DNA from: Scenedesmus sp. ARA3
Taxonomy: Eukaryota; Chlorophyta; Chlorophyceae; Sphaeropleales; Scenedesmaceae
Assembly (NCBI GenBank): GCA_004335835.1
Contig: RWJK01001782.1
Location: 132,082 to 196,081, forward strand
Direction: 5' to 3'
DNA: 64,000 nucleotides
Below, one piece after another: positions 45,441 to 54,800 of this stretch. Numbering within the stretch: position 1 is the stretch's first letter; each line of letters opens with the position of its first letter. Made by a program: the position numbers and the translations under genes. The notes under the pieces are model-generated. The model was not told the DNA's origin. It saw nothing but the letters and a program-made list of their open reading frames with translations, and searched no databases.

Positions 45441-46688
45441 CAGCCACGTGGCCAGTGCACTGGCCGGCCGGCCAGCAGGAAAAGCACCTTGGCGCGTTTT
45501 CACCGCAGTGGACTCGGAGGTTGCAACTGCACTGAGGTATTCTTTGTTACCAGGGAGGACGGAATCCTACTGCACTGAGGTAGAGATGGGTGCTGTGATT
45601 GTTTCAAGGGATGTAAGAATTAAAAGAGGCACGGCCCTTTGTCATGGCAGCAGGGCCGGCTCCAGCCATACGGCATGAACCCGACTCCTGTATAGGGCGT
45701 TGTGGCGTGTTCTGCTGGTGAGGCACTGCCTCCCGCTCCCGGCAATTGGATTCGCTCAATTGTGCTGTGTGTGGCGAGCCAGTAGGATTCCGCCCCCCCT
45801 GGCAACCAAAAAAAAACCGACTTGGCGGGTTACGCAGGCAACACACGCATGTGTTTCAGCCGAAACTCACGATCGAAGCATTGAGATCTTGCATTAATCA
45901 ACACAGATGTTGACCTAGCCTGCATCCCTTGTGGCTGTTGAACCATGGCAGCTGAGATAAGCAATGACAGCGTCCAGAAACTGCACACCACGCTCGCTGC
46001 AACCTGCTCAAGGCGCGGGACAAAGCAGCCTGCATCTGAGATTGCCCCAGCTGGACAACACCAGCGTGCGCAAGCCAAGCCTCACAAGCTTGATTGAAAC
46101 ATTTTGTCATTGGCGCAGCACAAAACAACACATTTCTTAGACACCGTACAGCGCAGCGTGTTGGCATGCATGGATCCATATGACATTATGGGGCAAGGCA
46201 CCATCACTCTGCATTAGTGCCACCAGAAAACATGACAAAGTGGTATGACAGGGTGAGATTATGTGTAACAAGCCCTCTCTGGCTTCGCATACATACCCTC
46301 CAGCAAGATGATGTCAGCATCACTTTGCCTACCAGGCCAACACCGCGGCATGCTCTTCGACGCCCACTTCGTTCAACTACTTCCACCTGCTTCACATGCT
46401 AAAAAACTCTGAAAACTCCATGTAAACACCGCGGCATGAGGCTGCTTGCTAATCAAGCAGCTGCCCGGCAGCGCAAGGTCTACTGCCAGCCGCTGGCCGT
46501 GGTGTGATAACCGCAGCAGCAATTCGCTGGTGCAGCAACCCACACAACCACCCGAGAAGCCCACCCATCCCGCTTTTCGTACGGTGCCATCTGCGCTATT
46601 GTTCCCCACTGTAGAACAACCACCCACACCCAGCCTGCAGATCAACACATCCATCGCACACTCTCACGGCCGCTGTGGCAGCTGAAGC
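45440..46688. other. Intergenic stretch
   Basis: No supported gene or RNA. It includes a short A-run near 45808 and the 3' flank of the DUF3700 gene. Confidence 0.45.
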
Positions 46689-46740
46689 TAGCGCTTCTAC
46701 TTGTTGGACTCCAGGAGCTGCATCTTCTCTGCCTGCACTT
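46689..46740 (-). repeat. Copy of the coding end, including the stop, of the DUF3700 gene
   Basis: It reads AEKMQLLESNK-stop, against AEKMQFLEANKQ-stop in the real last exon 125 bp upstream. It lies in the 3' UTR or just beyond. It is the only copy seen that duplicates a stop-codon edge and not a splice edge. Confidence 0.8.
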
Positions 46741-46814
46741 TCCACCCACCACTTTCCGCACACACACACCAAAAGAGCAAGCTTCCACAGCAACTGAAGA
46801 AATTGGAGCCAGTG

Positions 46815-49800
46815 CTACTGCTTGTTGGCCTCTAGGAACTGCATCTTCTCTGCCTTGGGCGGCGGCACGGGCACCTCCACAGTCTCCACCACCTCCCGCA
46901 TGGAGGCCACCTTGTAGACAGCGCCAAACAGCTGGCCCCGCGAGTTGATGCGCGGGATGGCCTGCAGCACATGTCAGCACAGGTCAGCAGCAGTTGGTAC
47001 AGGTCGGCACAGGTCAGCAATGTTCCCGCAGCTGGCCCCTGGAGTTGATGCGCAGCACAGCTTGCAGCAGCAGCAGCAGCAGCACAGGTCAGCAGTGTTC
47101 AATAGCTGGCCCCACGAGTTGATGCGCGAAAAAGCCTGCAGCACAGCGCAGCACAGGTTAGCAGCAGTTGTATAGGTCAGCATAGGTGAGCGGATGTCAA
47201 CAGAGTTCAGCAGCAACACAGTTGCTGATGTGCGGGAGTGGCCTGCAGCACGCCCGAATAACAGCAGCGCACGCGGCCCATGTTGCGGTAATTGCAGTGG
47301 CACACGTAGGGCATGCTAACAAGCTCACATAGTTCAATTGTCTGCGCAACCATCTTGCCGGCCTTTCAAGTGTCTATCAGAAACCACTCGCACACAGCTG
47401 CAGCTCACACACATGGGACCATCACACGGTGCTCACCAAGGCTGCTGACACTGCCACAAACACTTGATACCGTATTGCTCCTAATTATCACCGGAAAAGA
47501 AAACTATTCTGGCCTTTCCGGTGATTGACCTAAAAAACCAAATAATACGTCTGCGGCTTCCGGTGATATTTAAATTTAACCTCGGAAAATGTTTCTTGGC
47601 CTTATTTTCCGCCCAAATCGCCTTCACTAACGCTGTATACGCTTAGATTTGAATCGTAAAGCATATAAGCGCAACTAGAAGCGGCAGTCGCCGGTTTGAT
47701 TGCCGTGCGTGAAGCCGAGCATCGACAGAAGACTCCGAAAGGCTAGCTGCAGATCGAGAGCTCTCGAGGCTGGAGCTAGCGGGGCTCTTACAGATAAGAT
47801 TAGGCAGGCACCCTAGCAGTGGGAAGTGTCAGAAAGCAGCAGCAGCTGCAGCACCAGCTGTCCCTGCTGCAGCAGCAGAGGCAGCGCACAGCAGGAGCAG
47901 CAGGCACACAACAAAAGGCATGGTCCTCGGACCAGGATGATGCTAAGCAGGATGATGCTAAGCATGCACTGCATGTTGCACTGCCTGTGTTGTACTGATG
48001 CATCCTGCAGTTGAGCCCCTCGGCAACATTATTTTCAACACATATGCCAGTGCCGGTGATATTTAAGAAAAGCCCCAAAAAAGCCACGCGGGCTTCCGGT
48101 GATGTTTAAATATTCAAAAATATCCCTGCCGGCTTCCGGTGATATTTAATAGAGGTGAACATTTGGAGCATTACGGTAACAAAGTCAGCACAAAATCAGC
48201 ACACAAGTTTCATTTGCTTCGTACTTCCCACAAAGCCCCACCTTGATGCCGCGCCAGTGCGTGCCGTCGCTGTCCACCAGGAAGCTCAGCAGCTGGCCAC
48301 ACCAAAACTTCGAACGATGTTACAAACCTTCAAACTCTTACAAGTTGCCAAATAGACTCAAGCGCTGCCCCACCTTGATGCCGCGCCAATGCGTGCCGTC
48401 GCTGTCCACCAGGAAGCTGAGCAGCTGGCCGGGCCAGTCTCCCTCGTTGATGACCCAGCCCTGGTTGCCGGGGCTGAACGCGATGGTGTGCCGCGTGCTG
48501 GCAAACAGCGTGCCTGCAGCAGAAGAGCACATGCGCGAGCAGAGGTTGTTATGCACAGCTGTGAGCTATGCCCATGCCGCCTGTTGCCAAGGCTGAAGGT
48601 GGTATCGTGCCGGGTGCTGGCAAACAGCATGCCTGCATGTACCAGGGCAGACTAGAGTTGTCATGCAGCGCGTCATTCACGGCTGTGTGCAGCGCTCAAG
48701 TGACTGCAAGAACACCTGCACTAGTTAGAACTGCCCCTTTTGCTGCCCGTGATTGCTGGCCTGCATCATGTCCCTGCGCACGCTCACTGGTGCTGCTGCT
48801 GCTGCTGCTGTTGCTGCTGTTGCGCGCACCTGGCGGGAACATGGTTGCTGTGGGTTCGCAGCCGTCCAGGTCGTTGCAGTGGCTGCCCAGCAGCAGCTGG
48901 CCCTCGTCAGTGGCACCCCAGTACAGCGGCTGGCCGCCCTCCGCATCCCTGCAGGCAGACATTTTGTGTTGCTCAGATTGACCAATGCAAGGCAGCATAC
49001 AAGAAGCTGCTTCAGTACAGCGGCTGCCCGCCCTCCGCATCCCTGCAGCAGCAGCAGTAGCAGCAGCAGCAGTACAACATGCAGGTTTTGGCAGCGGCGC
49101 AGCATGCTGGACTGCACCAGGCACTGCTGCTCGTGCTGCCTTTGCTGCTACCCCGTCCTGCGACACCAAGAAAGACACCACCCGTTGCATCCACACGCGC
49201 ACGCACCTGGCCTCTCCTGCTGCTGCTTGCTGCTAACCTGCCCTGCGACATCCACAACACCCTTGTCATCCACACACGCGCGCACCTGGCCGCAAACACA
49301 CGCTTCTGGATCTCGTCGTAGATCACAAACGCAAAGTTGCCCTGCACCTTGGCCAGGCACTCCAGCGCTTTGCCCGTGGTGTCATCTGCGCTGCTGCTGC
49401 TCATGAAGCTGGTGTAGAAGTCCAGCAGCCAGTGCGCATCGTTCTGCTCTGGAGGATCCTCGTTGCGCACAAACGCTGCAGTTCATAAAGCAACAGCAGG
49501 CAGGGAAGGCAGCATCATGTGAGTTTGCATGAAGCTGGTGTAGAAGTCCAGCAGCCAGTGCGCGTCATTCTGCTCTGGGGGATCCTCGTTGCGCACTAAT
49601 GCTGCACAGGCATATACACGGCAGGCATGCAGCGTAGCAGTTTCAGGTGGTGGTTCAAACATGGCTGCTGTACGACAACAGGACGCATGCAGTATGCAGC
49701 AGGTGGTACAGCATGTGCGGAGTACAACGCGCTGATCATAACCGAAGAGCAACGTCAGCGTGCAAGCAAGACCCCTGCAGGGCCTAACGTGCATCTGCAG

Positions 49801-51371
49801 CTGCGCACAACCAGCTCACTGCTACTGATGCAACAAGGAGCAGCTGATGCTGCGTTGACGCTGCTGCAGCCACGCACCGTCATGTGCTGCTGCCACTGCG
49901 CTGATGCCTGGCCAGTCGGAGACCTCTCCTGCTAGCACCACGTGCACGCCCTCGCGGTTTGCGTAGCTGCAGTAGGGCGAGGCCTCAAAGGAGAAGCCAT
50001 TGCCGTGGCCCAGCACAGCCATCTTGCGCGCCTCTGGCTTGCTGTGCTCGTATGCAACACTCAGCTTGGCCTTGCACAGCTCCTGCAAGCACGATTCGTG
50101 AAAGGCAGGACAAAAGCCAAGCATCGCATGCAGTGGTCAGGCGACGGCTTGCTGTGCTTGTATGCAACACTCAGCTTGGCCTTGCACAGCTCCTGCAAGC
50201 AGCAATGAGGCCATTTGAACAGTGTTACGTGCAGCGAGCAGGCGGTGCATCTTGCGCGCCTCTGGCTTGCTGTGCTCGTATGCAACACTCAGCTTGGCCT
50301 TGCAGAGCTCCTGCAAGCACGAATCGTGAAAAGCAGGACGCAGCGAAGCATCGCATCAAGTGGTCAGCTGGCGGCTTGCTGTGCTCGGCAGCCACACTCA
50401 GCTTGGCCTTGCAGCGTTCCCGCAAGCAGCAATGAGCCCATTTGAACCATGTTACATGCAGTGAGCAAGTCGTGGGTCTTGCGCGCCTCCGGCTGGCTGC
50501 GCTTATATGCAACACTCAGCTTGGCCTTGCAAAGCTCCTGCAAGCAGGCAGTAGGCAGGGTGGTGCCACGGCAGGCAAGTGAAAGTTTGAGCAATGCCAT
50601 GAGCAATCATGCATGGGACTTGCAGAGCTCCTGCAAGCAAAGAGCAGGCAGAGGCGCAGCCTTGCAGGTCCAGTACTGCCACAGACGGTGAGTAGGTGCT
50701 GCAAAACATAGGCAGAGCTCAGCTTAGCCATGAAGAGCTCCTGCATGCAATAGGATTTCGCCACAGCAGGCCGGCGGAGGTTGAGCGATGCAGAGAGCAG
50801 GGGGTGCAAGGAAAGTCTGGAGTTGCAGCGAAAGCAGCATCTTGATGTTTGTCCGACACTGCAACAGTGTGTAAGGGATTGCAGATCGCAATTATGAATG
50901 TGTGTTGGCCAAGACGTGGTGAGCACAGAAACATGTGCTGACCTGCAGCATGTGCATGGACATGTGTGCAGCGCCAGCAGCGCTGAGGTGGCACACAGTT
51001 GAGCAGTTCTCGTGCACCAAGTGCCGTTTCGTCAAAGACAGCAGCTCCGCTGCGCATTATCAATGCTGATTTACACTTTCACCGGCAAATATCGGTGTCG
51101 GAGGTGCATATGAATCTAGAACAGTCGCGTGCTGCTGTGCTGCACACGCACAGCGAGTTCAATGATCCACATACGACGCCCCAAGATGCTTTGAGGCTTC
51201 AAATTAACAGATACGCTGTGAATGAATGCCAGATCAGGTGTGATAACGCACCTCTGCCTTGCTCTCGTCCTCTCCTGGGAACGCATGAGGCTTCTCTGCC
51301 ACCTTGAAGCTTTCCAGCCCCTCAGGCGGACGTGCCGTCTCCCTATCAAACACAGCAAGCCAGTGATGCAT
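46815..51371 (-). CDS. DUF3700 / TSJT1-like (aluminium-induced) glutamine-amidotransferase-fold protein
   Basis: Six exons: 51371-51252, 50082-49878, 49475-49286, 48948-48830, 48513-48374 and 46961-46815; 306 aa, phases close. The start MHHWLAVFDRETARPPEGLE matches the plant family start (LAVFDKSVAKSPEGL-like). Other matches are QGNFAFVIYDEIQKRVFAAR, GGQPLYWGATDEGQLLLGS, MFPPGTLFAS and the C-terminal segment RINSRGQLFGAVYKV. The family has the class II glutamine amidotransferase (Ntn) fold but lacks the usual Cys2, as here. In plants members respond to aluminium, auxin and stress; the biochemical role is unknown. The family's C-terminal segment carries an extra stretch (HTIAFSPGNQGWVINEGDW). 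Five of the six exons have duplicated edges in flanking introns. It shares a divergent promoter region with UFL1. Confidence 0.87.
47014..47140 (-). repeat. Two copies of the acceptor edge of the last DUF3700-gene exon
   Basis: The exon start (IPRINSRGQLFG, edge 46961) recurs with edges near 47061 and 47135, reading LRINSRGQL and RINSWGQLLN. Confidence 0.8.
47487..48149. repeat. AT-richer intronic insert with five CCGGTGAT(A/G)TTTAA-type motifs and a hairpin
   Basis: Within intron 5 of the DUF3700 gene, CTTCCGGTGATATTTAA or close variants occur at 47514, 47557, 48052, 48093 and 48133. The first pairs with ATCACCGGAAAAG at 47487 to form a 12-bp stem. Base composition is clearly lower in GC than the neighbourhood. 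It may be a small mobile element, but no coding capacity or clean termini are seen. Confidence 0.6.
48242..48300 (-). repeat. Copy of the donor edge of DUF3700-gene exon 5
   Basis: The exon end (LLSFLVDSDGTHWRGIK plus GTGGGG) recurs almost perfectly 132 bp beyond the true donor at 48374. Confidence 0.9.
48585..48632 (-). repeat. Copy of the acceptor edge of DUF3700-gene exon 5
   Basis: The exon start (TLFASTRHTIAFSPGN, edge 48513) recurs with its edge at 48632, 119 bp away, reading MLFASTRHDTTFSLGN. Confidence 0.85.
49010..49047 (-). repeat. Copy of the acceptor edge of DUF3700-gene exon 4
   Basis: The exon start (RDAEGGQPLYW, edge 48948) recurs with its edge at 49042, 94 bp away. Confidence 0.85.
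49525..49605 (-). repeat. Copy of the acceptor half of DUF3700-gene exon 3
   Basis: About 75 bp of the exon start (VRNEDPPEQNDAHWLLDFYT, edge 49475) recurs with its edge near 49601, 126 bp away, almost unchanged. Confidence 0.9.
50130..50745 (-). repeat. Six copies of the acceptor edge of DUF3700-gene exon 2
   Basis: The exon start (ELCKAKLSVAYEHSKPEARK, edge 50082) recurs with edges at about 50192, 50310, 50419, 50537, 50630 and 50740, spacings 93-118 bp. Copies decay with distance. The first four copies retain the full 15-20 codons, and most keep a TGCTTGCAG-type acceptor. Confidence 0.92.
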
Positions 51372-51820
51372 TGCGAGCGCTTGCAAAGACCAGCGGAAGA
51401 GATGCTGTCGTGCTGCTGAACTGAAGCTTTCGTAAACGGTAAAGGTAGGTTGTGATGAATGCTTTATAACGTTGTATACATGTCAGTGCTGTCACCAGAC
51501 CTGCCTGCGCCTTTAAACAGCGCTGCACACGTCTAATCGCAGCGTTCCTGGATGACATGGCAGAAGACAAACCCAAGCCACACACAATCGCATCACTTGA
51601 AGTGGCAATCACGTGAAAGTTGAAGATCCTAAAACGTTGAGTGGTTTCGCAGTTCACTTCAGCTTCAGCTGCTGCCCAACCGACTCTGGAGTCAGTTGCT
51701 GCTGTAGTGCACGGGGCAGCAGCAGCCTTGTTGATGCCGTAAAGGTTCTTGAACCATCTTTCGTGCGTATTGAAACGTTTGGGACATTGTAGCACGGCCA
51801 AACGAGGCATTTACGCCATC
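51372..51820. promoter_or_regulatory. Divergent promoter region of the DUF3700 gene and UFL1
   Basis: The 449 bp between two divergent start codons carry no credible ORF and must hold both promoters and leaders. No TATA box is obvious. Confidence 0.55.
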
Positions 51821-54800
51821 ATGGACATGGACATTTCCTCGCTGCTGTCTGCCTTGCAGACCACGCAGGAAAAGAAATCGTCTGTTAGGCTTTCGGAACG
51901 TAATGTAGTCGAGCTGATCATCAAGCTGAAACAGCTGGGCGTGTTTGGCGATGAGCTGCTGCACACCATCAATGGAAAGGAGTACATCACCACAGACAGG
52001 CTCAAGGTGGATATCCAAACAGCTCTGCGGCAAGCTGGTGGCCGCCTGGAGCTTACTGAGCTGCCTGCTCTGGTCGGGGTGGACCTGGCGCACTGTGAGA
52101 AGCAGGTGGGTGTCAGTTGTAACCACCCGCGACAGCAGCAGCAGCACCGCAGAACCAAATCCTACTGCGTGCTGTCAGGGAGCTAGCAGTACACCAACAC
52201 CTTCCATGTAACCTGCACGCGCTTGCAGTGCCGCTTGGCAGCTAGCGCATGCTCTGTTGTGGGGTAGTGCAGCGCAGCAAGCACGCTCAGCAGATGACCA
52301 CCCAGCGCGTATTCCGTCATAGCGCAGTTCAATAGAACCTGCCTATAATCTGAGGTAGACTACGTGCTTATAATGGTAGACAGCAGCAGCATAAGTGGCA
52401 GCTGCACCACGCCAGCTCTGTTCCCTGCAGGACGACCGCCAGAACAGCACAGCACACGTCACAGCTTACCAGTGCACCCATGCCCTGCTTGCGCCTGTGT
52501 TGTGTGCACCTGCTGCTACTGCTGCCCTGCAGGCCTCCCTCATCGTCAGCGAGTCTGCCGGCAAGGTCATGGAGGCGCAAGGGGAGCTCATCACCACGCA
52601 GTACTTCGACTCGCTGGCAGCAGAGATAGACGACCTGCTGCAGGTGTGCAGGAGCTCATAGCGGCAGCAGCAGCAGCAGCAGCAGCGCCGAGATGGCAGC
52701 GGCGGCAGGGTCGGGCAGCAACGCTTTAGCAGCATTGTATGATTGCTCGAAATTGGCAATAGCTACATCAGGTTGCATGCACACCAGTGTCGCAAACATG
52801 AACTACTTACACAGCCAACACTCACAAGGAGAGCATTGTGCCTTGAAAGATTGCAGGAGTCTGGCGTGCTCAGCATGGCTGACCTGGCGGCCACTTTACA
52901 AGCAGCCGCGCGATGTCGTTGAGCAAGCACTAAACATACCCAGCAATGGACACAGAAGCATTACTTGTGCTGTGTGCTTGCAGGAATCTGGTGTGCTCAG
53001 CCATGCTGAGCTGGCGGTCACCTATAGCCCCAACACCAGTTGGGAGTTTCTACAGAGCGCCGCACATAAAAAGACATGCATTGTGTGCTGTGCTTGCAGG
53101 AATCCGGCGTGCTCAGCATTGCTTACCTGGCGGTCACCTACTGCCTCCTAATCAGCGCCCTAAACTCAAAGTTCCTGCACAGCGCCGCAGTTTTCAAGCA
53201 ATGATTGTGCCTGAATGCTTGCAGGAATCTGGCGTGCTTAGCATGGCTGACCTAGCGGTCACTTATAGCCTCAACACGGAGCTGCTGCGCAGCACAGTCA
53301 GCAGCCGCATGGGCAGCACCATCTCAGGCAAGCTAGATGCAGGCCTGCTGTATACACCAGCCTACGTGCGCAACATCAAGGCGCAGCTGCGCGGCGCGCT
53401 GCGCGGCACAGCGGCGCCGGTTGCGTTGACCAGCCTGGTCAAAGACCTGGGCTTGGACAGCTTCGCCAGCAGTAATAGCATGGTTAGTCAACTGGTGGAG
53501 GAGCTGCTAGCTGAAGGAGCAGTGAAAGGCAGCACAAAAGGAGGAGGTGGCAGCTGGGTGCCGAGTGTGCACACTGCTGCGCAGCAGGGCGCTGTGGCTG
53601 GGTTTTGGCGCCAAAACGGCTGGGTGGGGTATGAGCTGGTGCGCAAGGCAGGCATCAGCAATGAGAAGGCGTACCTGAAGCAATCGTTCCCTGAAGGCCT
53701 GGCGCTAGAGTCCGGTGAGCATTGTGATGCATCCCGCTTGATTCAAAGAGTGAAAGATGCTCATGGCAGGCATGGCTGCCGCGACGTTTGGTCAGCTGCA
53801 CAGCAGTGGAGCCGATGGCGTACCAGCACTTGCAGTTCACCGTGCTGTCAGATAGTACGAGCTGCTCATCAGTGCCTGGTGTTATTCCAAGTGTCCGCCT
53901 GCAGCAGCATGGCAGCTCACATGAGGATCTCAGCACTGCACAAATGGACCTGCCTGTCACTCCTGCAAAGCTTCAGCTGTCAGTGCCCAGCTGTCAGTGC
54001 CCTGCTGACGCTTGCATTGCTTCTGCTGCTGCTGCTGCTGCTCCTGCTGCTGCTGCTGCTGCTGCCACCCCATCAAAACAACTGGCTGCAGTGTACGTGT
54101 CCCCGTCAGTTGTGTCTCAGGCAGAGGCTGCTGTCGACGAGGCGCTGCGCAACGGGGCCTGGCTGGACGTTGCCACTGTGCTGCCCCCCTCGCTGGCGCT
54201 GCAGGACGTGGCGCAGCTGCTGGCCAAGTGCGGCGGGCTGGGGCTGGAAGAAGACGGCCGGAGAGGGCAGGTGGGCTGTGGGCAGCAGCAGCACCAGCAT
54301 GCAGGTGTTGTAAGCTGTGTGCCAGTGCAAGGCGCAGTTTTTATGGGTTGGGCTGTGCTGTGCGCAGGCAGCAGCAAGGAGCCATGCATGGCTGGCCTGT
54401 GTTGTACTGGCCACCTGGCTGCTTGTCGAGCTGTCTCCGTCGCACAAGCTGGTTCCCACCGCAGCCGTTTTGAGGTCATTGTGTGTGCTCACATGACTGA
54501 CATGCATACCCTTCTCTGCTTGTAGGTGCTGGCGTCCACCTGCGTTGTCAGTGCGCCGATCATAGCAGCAGCCAGGGAGCGAGCAGAGGTGCTTGCGAAG
54601 CAGGCCGCAGACAAGGCAGCAGCGGAGCGCAAGCATGCAGCAGCAGCAGCAGCACCACCCAGCAACAGCGGCAGCAGTGCGGCAGACGCCAGCAAGTCAG
54701 GCGCTGGCGGCAAGAAGGCAGCAGCATCCAAGGTGTGTATTGCTGGCGAGCCATCACAAGTGTTTGCAGAAATGCAGCCTGCAGGCATGTTCCCGCCTGC

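Noticed and set aside
50030..50640. Regularly spaced repeats resembling a CRISPR array
   Set aside because: The repeats are copies of coding sequence of an adjacent eukaryotic exon, diverge with distance, and the spacers are related to each other.
50990..51065. Open stretch reading AAVFDETALGARELL between DUF3700-gene exons 1 and 2
   Set aside because: It resembles the AVFD start of the family but has no proper splice sites, and exon 1 at 51371-51252 matches the family better. It is perhaps chance or an old duplicate.
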